Source of the DNA: Neonectria sp. B-13
Lineage: Eukaryota; Ascomycota; Sordariomycetes; Hypocreales; Nectriaceae
Length of the DNA: 64,000 bases
Assembly (NCBI GenBank): GCA_002682825.1
Contig: NOKP01000009.1
Location: forward strand, 1,240,001 to 1,304,000
Direction: 5' to 3'
Below are positions 22,311-33,578 of the stretch, piece by piece. The translations under genes and the position numbers were made by a program. Every line of letters begins with the position of its first letter. Position 1 is the stretch's first letter. The notes beneath the pieces were generated by a model. It was not told the origin of the DNA, did not search any database, and saw only the letters and a program-made list of their open reading frames with translations.

Positions 22311-23248
22311 CTACTTGCGCAAGGTGTGCCTATAATGCCAATCCTCACCCTGCATGTCCATTCTAATCTTGTAATTCTCCTCGGCAATCTTCAACACATT
22401 TAAATCCATAGGAACCACCTCCATCTTCTCCTCTCCCACCCCTATCCGCCCCAGGGCCCCCTGAATCGGCATGGCCACGCAGCTCAGCCCACCCGAGTTG
22501 CAAAAGGCGATGGCTGCCGTGTTCTCAAACGCACGCAGCGTCGTGGCCGTCTCGAGGAAGAGCCTCTCCGCGTCCGGGTTGAGCTCCTGTCCCTCCTCGC
22601 CGGCATCCGTCATGTACCAGAACGACGGGATGATGATCAAGTCGGCACCGTCGGCAATCAAGGCCCGGAACGCCTCGGGAAAGGCAAGGTCCCAGCAGAT
22701 GAGCATCCCGGCGCGCACAGGGCTGCCGTCGGCGTGCTTGAGCGGCGTGTCGAACGCGACGTGCGGGCTGTGTCCCGAGGAGGTGAGGTGCGGGCGTTCC
22801 GGGTGCCACAGGTTCTTCTTCTGATACGAGCCGCAGATCTCGCCTGTGCCGGCCGCGAGGAAATGGGCCATGTTGCGCAGCTCCTCCTTTGCGGCTGGGT
22901 CGGTGCTGGGGTGAGGCTCACATATCGTGCCTGGCACGATGTTGATGTTGAGCTCACGGGCGAGGTCCTGATACTTGGAAAGGTACGAAGCAGACTCGCG
23001 AGTCGCAGAGAGGAAGTCGGGGTGGTCGGGAACCCACGACGTCAAGTGGAACTCAGGCAAGAGTGCCAGGTCGCATCCTTTGGCGGCGGCATCTCGAATG
23101 TATTTCTCAGCCGTGCTGAAGTTGTCCGCGACTGCGATGGGCTGAAAATATCTCAGCAGCCATTAAGCGCCGCGCGCCGCACGAGACTGCAATGCAGACT
23201 CACCTTGGGATCAAACTGGATAAGTGCAATCTGATAGACCGGCGCCAT
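22311..23248 (-). CDS. Carbon-nitrogen hydrolase (nitrilase superfamily)
   Basis: Expected to cleave a C-N bond in an amide, nitrile or carbamoyl compound. Two exons, 23204-23248 and 22311-23141, give 291 aa. The catalytic triad is complete: Glu45 in LLPEFHL, Lys123 in YQKKNLWHPE, Cys164 in LICWDLAFPEA. The segment RAGMLICWDLAFPEAFRALI and the downstream IIIPSFWYM and AFCNSGG blocks fit the fold. The 15-residue exon 1 (MAPVYQIALIQFDPK) supplies the first beta strand, which supports this start. No signal peptide, so cytosolic. It resembles fungal ω-amidase/β-ureidopropionase-like enzymes more than true nitrilases because of the Cys-Trp-Asp context; the substrate is not assignable. Its upstream neighbour is a long AT-richer gap, so no operon-like context helps. 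Confidence 0.93.
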
Positions 23249-25824
23249 GATGAACTATGTTGCAGATATGCAGGGACGAAACTACGATATGCAGGAGATA
23301 CTATTCGGAGCAACTTCTGGATCAGGCCAGGAATGCACATCTGCACGGAGAATCGTACGGTGGAGGATAGTGACATCTCTTAAGTGCATATATTATTTGG
23401 GATGCACAATGTGTGGCCCGATTTATCCTACGCTAAGCTTGTGCAGCCGGATCCACCGGAGATTGCGTCACAATGGTTGCCGCTATATCGTTTGATCAAC
23501 GTAGAGCAGAGGCGACCTCGTTTTGTGCATTAACAGGTTAGGTAACTGTTAGTTGAACATTTTGCTATCATTTTCGTAGCAGTGTCGGTGCTGTGTCCGT
23601 CACAATGGGATGGTTACTTTGTTATTTCTTCCTAGCCTTGAATTACTGAGTATGCTAGTTTAGTACTTTCAAAGTTTATGTGCTGGCCGAGGGCTTGTAC
23701 AGTGGTACGCCAACCCTGCGCTTTCAACAGTCCACTCCTCCAGAGTCCTCTCAAATTCCCTAAACTTCTCCCGCAATTGCTTAACTCAAGTGAATTCGCG
23801 GTAATAGCTTTGTCCTTCTTTCGAACTCTCCCTCCCGCATTCTAACTTCTCTTCCAGGACCCCAGAAATGGCGACAGAGGGTCAGTTTCCTTGTTCCGTA
23901 ATAATCAGCCAGAAGCATCCTTGCCCTGCAAGCGTTTACATATTCAAGTGACGCTTCTCAGTTAATTTCCGCTACTTGGCGCTGAGGTGTCAGCAGTGAC
24001 TAGTCTTAGCTCATGAATGATTTCCAGTTCTATTTGAAGATTTGGTTGCAGCTAGCAAGGTGGCTGAGCAGAAACTCAGCAGGGGTAGCATGTTCAAACT
24101 CTCAATCACAGGTGCGACATGTATTCACCGGAAGTTAGATATCAAAGTCGCGCCGCGTAAAATCCTTGCTAAAACTTGGTACGGCAATTCAAGATCTGGG
24201 TTAACCTTCGGGTAGCTGTCCATAGTACACGAGTATGAAAACATGAAGTCGCGCTTTATGGATGGGACAAAACCATTATCTTGCCGGTAGTCTACTTCTT
24301 GCAGTGCCTGTCAGCTGTATTAATAGCGGGTTGCGCTTGGATGAAAGCTGACAAGGTGGATATTGGCCAGGAGTAATATGTGGCTTGTCAGAGGGAAGGC
24401 GTGATGGAAGTTTGTCATGGCTGAAGAGCGGATAATCCAGGCAGTCCTTGCAAGGCCTGAACTTGTATTAGAGCACGGCTCGCTATCCGGCTGTATAGGT
24501 TAGATCTAGAACTGGAGGACTTATATCCGATGCTGGTGTCACCCGTTGCTAACCCTGCGTAATAAAGATTAGCCCTAGTCTATAGTCTAGGTGATCATCT
24601 CTCATGTCACTATAAAGTGAAATTGTGGTCGGTGGTTATTGTTGAAGGGATAAGAAGCTTCTCTTGAACATTAAAGTGTGCTGTTATTCACACGTGTATC
24701 TGTGATATTTACACCGCTAGTACATTCTCCCCGCCAAACTGGCCGTGTGCATGAGGTACCTGGTACGATAGGTTTGCGCACAGCACACAGGTTGTTCTTT
24801 GAATAAGCACAATTTAATGAAAAGAATAGTAGAATGATAAAGTAAAGTGTCTTGGAGTATTGTATAGTGGAAGCTAGTTTTACCCTCAGTAAGCTGGCTT
24901 TACCGCTTTTTGTTGCTATACGAGACGATAATAAGAGGAGAGTGTCTGGATAACAACCTAGGGCTGTGTAAATATCAGTGCAGTTAAGTCTAGAGAAATG
25001 GGAAAGAACTCTTGATTTGGTATGATTGGCGAAACGAATATTTTATTTGAAGCGTCTCCTGAATAAGTAATGCCTCGGAGGCTTAAGTATTTAATGCTTC
25101 ACGACCTCTAACGATCATGCTAAAGTTTATTTTAGACTGTCCACGTCAAATACACTTTCACCACAACCCTGAGAAATTTGTTGCAATTTTCCAATATGGA
25201 GGAAGGAACGACCCAATGGGATGAAATTTAATTAGATGCATTGGCAACAAGTTCTAATGAGGAAGTGAGGCAGGGACATCCCAGAGCAGGGATTTCCATG
25301 TAAGGAGTGATGCCTTGAGTCAGCAGTTCCCAAGCGCTTTCGCAGTAACCAAGTAAAGTCCATGGCTAAATAAACAACATGAATTGCTATGCAGTATTCA
25401 TACTCGTTGTAGGATGACCCGATTTTCGTAGATTTCTTCCGGGCAGCTCCAACCTCGTCTGCGGGGATTTGGATTGGCCCGGAGACAAAACACGAACTAT
25501 GCTGCACCACGTCCTAGAGCTTAAATCGACGTTCCTGTACGATGAACGGGTCCCCTTATCCATCGGTAATAACCAGGCATGCATTGGATTTCAGCCGAGG
25601 CAAATTGAGCTGAGTCAAATTCTGGGCATAGGGTTCTGCTCCTGACTCAAGCGTGGCCCCGCAGTCCGGGGTAGCTCCGCAGCTTCTTGCGGAGGAGGTT
25701 TTCCGGCATAGATATATAAGGGAACGAGGCGAGCTAATCCCCACAGCGAGCCACCTGTAACCGGGCACTGTGGGCGAATACTAAGAAATCAACAAGCGAA
25801 CAGGAACAGACGCAAGTGATCGCA
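23249..25824. other. 2.6-kb AT-richer intergenic stretch
   Basis: Composition is more A/T-rich than the left part of the window and long frames are absent from about 23500 to 25200. One possible 5' gene fragment begins at 23868 and is described in the findings. The right edge includes the AtuA-like promoter with a TATA-like box. Degenerated mobile DNA is possible but no transposase remnant is readable. Confidence 0.45.
25713..25720 (+). promoter_or_regulatory. TATA-like box of the AtuA-like gene
   Basis: TATATAAG lies 105 bp upstream of the ATG at 25825, a normal distance for a fungal TATA promoter with a short 5' UTR. Assigned by position and match only. Confidence 0.4.
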
Positions 25825-27884
25825 ATGTCTTCCACCAAGAGACCGATCCGTATTGCGGGCTGCTCAGGTGGCTTCACGGATAGATCCAGAGCAATTGCAT
25901 CCCTGGCCGGGGATCCAGAAGTTGATGCGGTGATTGGCGATTGGATGGCAGAAATGGTTTGTGCCCATTGTAGAGACATGATCAGGACTGACAAATCTAG
26001 ACTATGACCATGCATGGCAGTGGTAAGATCAAGAACCAGCAGAAGCTTGCCGTTGGCGCCAAGGTCGAGTTGACGTTGGAAGAGCGCATGAAGACGGCCA
26101 TGTACGCCGAGACATTTCTGCAGTGTTTTGAGCCAGCGATCGAGAACCTCGTCAAAAACAAGTGCAAACTGGCTGTCAACGCAGGCGCGTCTGATACCGA
26201 GCTGCTGGCGCAGGTGTGTCAAAAGATGGTCCGGGAAGCCGGACACGACCTCAACATTGCGTGGGTGGAGGGCGACGATGTGACAAGCCAGGTCAACCGA
26301 CTCATCAAGGATGGCGAGGCATTTGAGAGTCTGATGCACGGGAAGAAGCTGGAAGACTGGGGGATGGAGCCCATCTGCGCTCAAGCGTACCTCGGCGGGT
26401 TGGGGATCGCCGAGGCGTTTCGACAAGGAGCCGACATTGTCATCTGCGGGAGAGTGGCCGATGCGGCTCCAGTGATAGGGCTTGCTGCGTAAGAAGACTC
26501 GAACCGTGTTGAACTTGACTAACATGAGTAGGTGGTGGCACAACTGGACCCCTGACATGCTGGATGAGCTGGCGGGCGCGCTCATCGCCGGCCACTTGAT
26601 CGAGTGCTCAGCGTACGTGACTGGAGGTTATTACAGTGGCTTCAAGGACTTCATCAAGACCAAGAAACACATCAACATGGGGTTCCCGATTGCGGAGGTT
26701 GACTCCAAGGGGGAGTGCATCATCGTCAAGGAGAAGGATACCGGGGGCGCGGTCAACGTCGGGACAGTTGCATCGCAGCTCCTTTACGAGATTCAGGGAC
26801 CGTGAGTTGCTCGGATCACACTCAGGAAGTTTCTGACACAGACAGGTGGTACTACAACTGCGATGTCGTCGCCGACATCACCGGCGTCAAGATGACCCAA
26901 GTTGGCGAAGACGCCGTCCACGTCTCAGGCGTAAAAGGCATGCCCCCGCCGCCGACGACAAAGGTCGGCATCACGGCGCCGGCGGGATTCCAAGCCGAGT
27001 GGCACATTTACTACTGCGGCCTCGACATTGAAGAAAAGTGCCGAGTGACCGAGGACCAGATCCTCCACGCCATCGGGGACAACATCAGCCGGTTCACGAC
27101 GCTCAAGTTCCACCAGAACGGGTCGTCGCTCATCGACGCGCGGAACCAGGACCTGGCAACCGTCGACTTCCGGGTATTCGCCCAGAGCAAGGACCCCGAA
27201 GTGATGAGGCCAGACGTCCCGAACGGCTTCAACAGATGGGTGCTGGAGGTGTTTCTGCAGTGCGCCCCCGGGGCTTCGCTGAGCAACGACATCAGACAGG
27301 TCGCCCCGAAGCCGTACTACGAATACTGGGTGTCTCTCCTCCCGCAGTCGGAGCTCAACCACCGCGTGCACTGTCTCTTTGGCGAGAACAAGGTCGTTGA
27401 CATGGCGGTTCCCAAAAACACCAGGACGTACCCAACAAAGCAGCCAACGTACGAGACCGAGGCACCCGCCGCGCTGACAACCTGGGGCGAGACGGTGCGA
27501 GCGCCGCTAGGCTACGTCGCTCTCGGGCGGTCGGGCGACAAGGCGAGCGACTGCAACGTGGGTTTCTTTGTGCGGCACGACGACGAGTGGGACTGGCTTC
27601 GCAGCGTCCTGACGGTGGACAAGATTAAGGAGCTGCTGGGGCCGGAGGAGTACAAGGGGAAGCCGATCGATCGGTTTGAGATTCCGGGGATCAAGGCGGT
27701 GCATTTCTTGCTGCACGACCATCTCGACCGAGGTAAGTCATCTACGATGTGGATGAATGGCGCTGACGTATTAGGATACAACGGATGCTCGACCTACGAT
27801 ACCCTAGGGAAGAATGCGTGCGAGTACATCCGAGCAAAGACGGTTGAAATTCCCAAAAGGTTCCTGGATCGAGGACGGATCTAG
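25825..27884 (+). CDS. AtuA-like protein (DUF1446, acyclic terpene utilisation family)
   Basis: Five exons (25825-25956, 26001-26488, 26532-26801, 26846-27732, 27775-27884) give 628 aa. The N-terminal DUF1446 part begins RIAGCSGGFTDRS, an N-terminal glycine-rich signature. GDWMAEM, KLAVNAGASD, ADIVICGRVADAAPVIGLAA and NWTPDMLDELAGALIAGHLI follow. The C-terminal AtuA-like ferredoxin-fold domain starts near LGYVALGRSGDKASDCNVGF. Both halves in one chain is the usual fungal arrangement. AtuA is essential for citronellol/geraniol catabolism in Pseudomonas, but its biochemical activity is not established, and in fungi its role is unknown. No targeting signal seen. It runs toward the FAD oxidase gene, the 3' ends only 83 bp apart. 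Exon frames all close, so the model is secure even though the function is not. Confidence 0.9.
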
Positions 27885-27967
27885 GGAACTAGGGAACTAG
27901 GGGAGCGAGGTATAAGTCATTTAGACAATAAAGTGTATAACTATATACTAGAAACGCGCAGCTTGAG

Positions 27968-29750
27968 TTAGGCTTTGCACATCCTGCCATCCGCGGCAAC
28001 AGTCCAGACATCCGAACCGACGCCCTTGAGGTTGTACAAGACGCCGTTGGGGTCCCACTTGTTCTTGATGGACAATAGACGATCCCAGTTGGCTCCGTAG
28101 AAATTTTCCTTCCAGTTGGGCTGGTTGAAATCGGCCTCGTTCATGTACGCTCCGCTTCCCGGGGTGACGGACGAGATGAGAGGCACAAACTCGTTGGTGA
28201 TTCGCTTCTGCATGGCGAGCATGGCATCCCACTTGGTCGGGTCCCACGCCGTGGCCAGCTGCATCGACATGATGCTGGTCCGCCACGACGGGTACACGGC
28301 GTTGCTGACGCCCGCGTACCGCTTGAAGGTTCCACTGCTGCCCACGGCGATGACGCCGTTGGCCGTCAGGTTCCGGATGACCTTTTGGAAGGCCTCGTTG
28401 TCGTTCTCGATGACGGAGCGGGGGATGAGACGCCCGCCGTACTGGTACTGGGCCGCGCCGATGTGGCCGTAGGGCAGCGGGCCCATGTACGTGTCGTAGT
28501 GGTCGCGGTAGTTGAGCGTCGTGAAGGAGACGGCGGGCGTGATGCCGAGCTCGGTCAGCACGGCGAGGAACGGCCCCAGGACCGTTTCGCGCACGTAGTC
28601 TCCGGTCGAGTTGACGAGGGTGATGGGCTTGACGACGAGCACCCCGCTGGTCACGTAGTAGATGACGGTCGGGCCGTGGTCGATCATGGCCGGCAGGAGA
28701 TCGTGGAACCGCGACACGGCCGTGTCAAACGTCGTCTTGTTGGTGCCGGCCACGGACACCTGCAGCGTCGCGCCGCCGATGGTGCCGGTGTAGTGCGCCC
28801 GGATGGTCATGGACGTGACGACGGCGAAGTTGCCCGCGCCGCCGCCGCTCAGCGCCCAGTAGAGGTCGCTGTTCTTGCTCGCCGACGCCGTGACGATGTT
28901 TCCCGCGGCCGTCACCACCTCGAACTCGAGCGTCTGGTCCGCGCCGAGGCCGAAGCTGCTGCTGAGCGCCGAGTGGCCGCCGCCCAGGGTGAAGCCGGCC
29001 AGGCCGACCGTCGGGCATTCGCCGGAGACAACCGTCAGGCCCTTGGCGTGGGCGGCCTCGACGGCGTCGGCGCCCTGGATGCCAGCGCCGACTCGGATGG
29101 CGGGGCCGGTGTAGATGCTGTCGGACCACTTGACGACCTCGGTGGTCTTCATGTGGTGCGTCCAGATGGCCAAGGCCCCGGCGCCGGTGGATCGGCCAAG
29201 GTAGCTACAGGATCGTTAGTAACACGAAATCTTGCCATTGCCTGAAACGTACTCATGGCCCGTGTTGCGCACGACGAGGCGGATGTTGTACTTGGTCGCG
29301 AACTTGACGGCCTTGGCGACCTGGGCGCTGGTGGAGACCTTGACGGCGTACGACACGTAGTTTCCGAGGACGCAGGGCCGGGACTGGGCGAGGAAGGGAT
29401 CGCAGCTCTGGTTGGCAAAGTAGGTCTGCATCACCGAGGAGGAGGAATTAAAGCTGTCCGGTTAGCCTCGTCTCTTCCACGTCGCGCCATCGAACGTACT
29501 GAAGCTGGGGAAGATTCCACTCCGTCTGCAACTCCGCACACGCCGCCGCGTCGTAGGTGGGATCGTGGCACGGCGACCCGATGGGCACCGTGGCGATGAG
29601 CCGTCCGTCGACGGTCGAGTTGAGCTGGTTCCACACATCGGCCGACGGCCAGCACGCGTCGCCGGGCAAGCATCGACACTTGGCCTGGCAGGGCTCCGCG
29701 ATGGCGACTAGGGGCAGAAGCACCCAGGAGAGGGATTTGAAGAACTTCAT
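27968..29750 (-). CDS. Secreted FAD-linked oxidase, berberine-bridge-enzyme type
   Basis: Extracellular oxidase of a hydroxyl or amine substrate, passing electrons to O2. Three exons (29500-29750, 29253-29453, 27968-29204) give 562 aa. A signal peptide, MKFFKSLSWVLLPLVAIA, is followed by a short Cys-rich stretch (CRCLPGDACWP). The PCMH-type FAD-binding domain carries VRNTGHDYLGRSTG, with the His for 8-alpha-histidyl FAD. SGECPTVGLAGFTLGGGHS includes the Cys expected for the second, 6-S-cysteinyl bond, so a bicovalent flavin is likely. The BBE C-terminal motif is recognisable as YMNEADFNQPNWKENFYG. A TATA-like TAAATAAAGG lies on the minus strand at 29801-29810, about 50 bp upstream of the ATG. 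Substrate could be an oligosaccharide or a secondary metabolite; no neighbour settles this. Confidence 0.93.
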
Positions 29751-31646
29751 GGCTGATACAGAGGCGGGTGGGCAGAGAAGTGGCGTGAAGCCCAGGAGGG
29801 CCTTTATTTATCTACGTCGGCCTCTGCCATCTGCTCGTAGGATTCGCAGCATCCGTCTGAGCCGTGTTGGTTCCCGACTGCTACGTCGGCTCGCATGAAT
29901 TTGGGGTTAAGCTGGAGGCGAGACGCGCTAGAGGCCGCTTCCAGGGCAGACTGAGGCCTGGCTTTTCCTCTCTCGGGGGGCATGAGCGAGCTGAGATTTG
30001 GCAGGGGATCGTCGCGGGGGACGACCCCAGGATATCTACAGTAGCGCGGCCCTGGCGATTGTGTTATGCGTGCCAACTGAATCTTGAGAGATTTGTTGGA
30101 GGTGGGGCCGCGATGCGGACGAGGAGATGCATCCGCGGAATGAAAGCCGGAGATTGCCAAGCCTAGCCGGCATAAGCACCAGGGTTGTCCTCGTCCCCTT
30201 GCGTGCTCCGGATCCGACAGGGACGTCGACGCCATGTCCAGGGCCGGGGATCATCCCGAATTAGGTTACGCCGGCGGTCCACGTATGCGTTCGCATTAGC
30301 TATGATATTGACGGGAGGATGCAGTGAAGACTTGGCAGGAGAAGAAAAGAACGACAGCAGAAGAACGACAGCAGAAGAAAGGAGCGCGATGGAGCATCAA
30401 CCCACTTAGCAGCTGAAGATGTCGTTTCGTAAGCCCTAGACGCTCCACCTCGCTTCGCCTCCATCGACTCCACTGGTCCACTGATCTTGATCTAGGATGT
30501 TTGACCGTAGCCTCTGAGCCTGAGCCGAGGGATGCCTCCTCGCGATGAGACGACCAACAATCACGACTCACCTCCAAAATAGTCGACAGATGACGAGTCA
30601 GCCCTCGCCAAGTTGTCTCAACCGGTCAACATCTCGGGCCATCGGTGGAATCCCTGATCGCTGCGCTGCTCCTTTAGCCCACATGGTGATCGCGCTGATC
30701 CCTTCCCTTTTGCGTTGATGATGAGCGTTGGCGGGCACCAATTGTTGTCCATGGTCGGAATGTCCCCGTAGTTCAAGATGCCCCGTAGATGGGCCGACAA
30801 TGGATACAATGACGCCGCACCAGCCACAGCGTTTCACTGGCGCTATCGTCTCTTCTAGAACGGGCATCCTCCACTTTCCGTCGGGCGTAAACGGTGAAGT
30901 GGCCTATCTCCACACGATCTACGCAGGCAGATCATGCCATAAATGCCCCTGCGGTTCTCGCCTTGTTCTGGGGCTGTCGCATCTCACCCGTGAATGCTAG
31001 TCGATGCTCTGAATCCTCCGATGCCACGCGAGAGTGGAAAGACAATACATTCGGAGTTTATTCATTAGCGTCAATATCCAATACGATTATACTATGCCGT
31101 CAAGTGCCAACCCGTAAACCACAACTCCTGGCCACTGCTCCGTGTGTTGAGACGCCAAGCGACGCTCGAGCTCCTGTCAGCTCACGGCCGCGACCAACAC
31201 CAGCCGTGAATAGATCCCTCGTATGCTTCCCGTACGCTTCCGGGCCTTTGTTCCTGTTTCAAGTCCCACATGCTCCTCGCACCGCGTGTTTGTTAGTCGC
31301 GGCTCGGCCGATTACTACCAATCGATTCGCGGAGCTGCTGCCGCTCTCGTCGCGGTGGGCGGCCCGCGGACGCCACTGGCCGGCCTCTAGCCATTCAGCT
31401 GGAAGAGGGTTGTTGATTCATTAATAATTGATTCATGGAGATCAAACGCCCCTTCTTTGGGATATCCCCTTGATGTTGGCCATGGCCTTTGCAGATGTTC
31501 ACTTCTTCCCCCAGCCCGAATCCTTGATGATGCTTAATCTGTAGGGCCGCTGGTCCTCCCAAGTCGCTGTTCCTGGTTGGATCGTACTTGAACTGACTAC
31601 CAAACTCGCCGACGATCTTTACCACGTCTCCCGCGCTACCAACACT
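29751..31646. other. 1.9-kb intergenic region, no gene seen
   Basis: Divergent promoter space between the FAD oxidase and the CFEM receptor gene. Around 30340-30385 the unit GAACGACAGCAGAAG occurs twice. Frames such as 30894-31424 + lack any domain or coding signature. Confidence 0.5.
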
Positions 31647-33107
31647 ATGCCGGCCATCTGGAAGGCCCTCCTATTGGGGCTGATGGCGGTCCGGACCATG
31701 GCTGCGTCATCTGCTCTTGCAGACATGCCGGATTGCGCTGTATGCTTGATACTCCGCACTCGTGAACCTCGCTGACTCTGTAGGTCGACTGCCTTACCAC
31801 CGCCCTGGCCAACTCGCCATGCGCGGCCACAAACACCACCTGCATGTGTACCAATGAGGATCTCCAGCTCGACATGACGACGTGCGTGACGAAAAGCTGC
31901 ACCGTCAAGGAGTCGCTTGGTACGTACGTCGACGTCGTCCGCGCTCTCACTAACACCGCCAGTCACCAAGAACCTGACCATGACCAACTGCGACGCCCCG
32001 ATCCGAGATCGCTCGGGCGAATACGTCGTCATCTCCAACATCCTCGCCGTCATCTCCGCCCTGTGCGTTATCCAGCGCTTCGCCTCCAAGATCTACTGGA
32101 AGATCGGACTGGGGCTTGACGACTGGTTCATCCTCGTCACCTTCGTCGTCAGCACCCCGAGCCTGATCATCAACGTCCACGGCGCCGCTGCCAACGGGCT
32201 GGGCCGCGACATCTGGACCGTGTCGTTTGACCAAATCACAAAGTTTGGCATGTACTTCAACATCATGGCCGTCCTGTACTTTGCGCAGATCCCGCTGCTC
32301 AAACTGGCGCTGCTCTTCTTCTACCTGCGCATCTTCCCGACCCCGACCGTCCGCAAACTCCTCTGGGGAACCGTCATCTTCAACTCCGTCTTCGGCATCG
32401 TCTTTGTCTTCGTCGCCATCTTCCAGTGCCAGCCCATCAGCTATTTCTGGAAAAAGTGGGACGGCGAGCACAAGGGACGCTGCGCCAGCATCAGCGCCAT
32501 TACGTGCTCCAACGCCGGCATCAGCATTGCCGTTGATATCTGGATGCTGGTGATTCCATTGGCGCAGCTCAAGGGTCTCAACCTGGACTGGAAGAAGAAG
32601 GTTGGCGTAGGATTGATGTTTTGCGTTGGAACCTTGTACGTCATCGTTCCCCTGTGTCTTGAGTGTTCTAACCCGCCCAGCGTCACTGTCGTCAGTATCC
32701 TTCGACTCCAGGCCGTCGTCAGGTTCAGAGAGAGCTCCAACGCCACCTGGGACAACTTCGACGTCTCCAAATGGTCCACCATCGAAATCAGCGTGGGGAT
32801 CATCTGCGCCTGCATGCCCACCATCCGCCTGCTCCTGGTCCGTCTCTTCCCCAAAATCCTGGGCACATCTCGACGGTACTACGCCAACTACGCCAGCAAC
32901 ACCAACGGACAGGCAAAGAGCAAGAGCAGGCCGCTGGGCACCAACGCGACGTCCCAGGTGGACGGATCTCACCGGCGTACGGAATCCAGAGGGATTACCT
33001 GCTCGCGCACGTATGCTGTCGAGTTTGGCGAGAATGACGAGACGCGTCTGGTTCACATGAAGGATCTGGACCGGAGGAGCTCCAAGTCTAATCTTTCCAA
33101 CGTATAA
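31647..33107 (+). CDS. CFEM-domain integral membrane protein, PTH11/rhodopsin-like
   Basis: Surface receptor-like seven-TM protein with an extracellular CFEM domain. Four exons (31647-31739, 31784-31919, 31963-32635, 32681-33107) give 442 aa. After a signal peptide (KALLLGLMAVRTMAASSALA) the CFEM domain has the full eight cysteines: PDC, VDC, SPC, TTC, CMC, TTC, KSC and TNC. The rhodopsin-like fungal domain follows with the usual GLDDWFI after TM2, VNVHGAAANGLGRDIWT-like loop, LLKLALLFFYLRIF, IFQCQPISYFWKKW, and AVDIWMLVIPL. A 100-residue Ser/Arg-rich cytosolic tail ends the protein. The founding member, PTH11 of the rice blast fungus, senses surface cues in pathogenicity; many saprotrophs carry dozens of paralogs. 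So the class is sure but the ligand is unknown. Confidence 0.93.
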
Positions 33108-33578
33108 TCCTTGAATAATTATAGACTTTACTTTTGTGATAATAAAGAAGCAATTTAACCTAAGGATCTTAGTGTATACGATTGGCGCTCAGTGTGTTCA
33201 CATGTGATGCAAGCTTCCTGTCTTGGACATACCCCGGCATGAGCAGTGGAGATGGTCATTTCCAGGGATCATGTAAACCGAACGACAAGTCACAACTTCA
33301 CCCTAAGCCTGCCACTCCACACTCCCCGGATTCTCAATATTGATCGATCACAAGGCTGATCGTATCTGCCTCGGCATCTATCGTTTTCATGTAGATCGGT
33401 TGCGGGGACGATTGCAGGTCGGACGGACACCCTGGACTTTCAGACTCAATGTTCGTCGCTACAAACGAATAAATGCAGAATGACGGCACTCATTGTGCAA
33501 TTGTGAATAGCTATGTTTATATTTGATTCAGATTTTCGCTCGTTTATTGTCTCTTTCCTGCGTAAATCAGGTTGCAGT
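33108..33578. other. Convergent intergenic, no gene seen
   Basis: 471 bp between the 3' ends of the receptor-like gene and the copper amine oxidase gene. The first 60 bp are AT-rich with AATAAAG-type signals likely to be polyadenylation sites. Nothing else noted. Confidence 0.5.
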
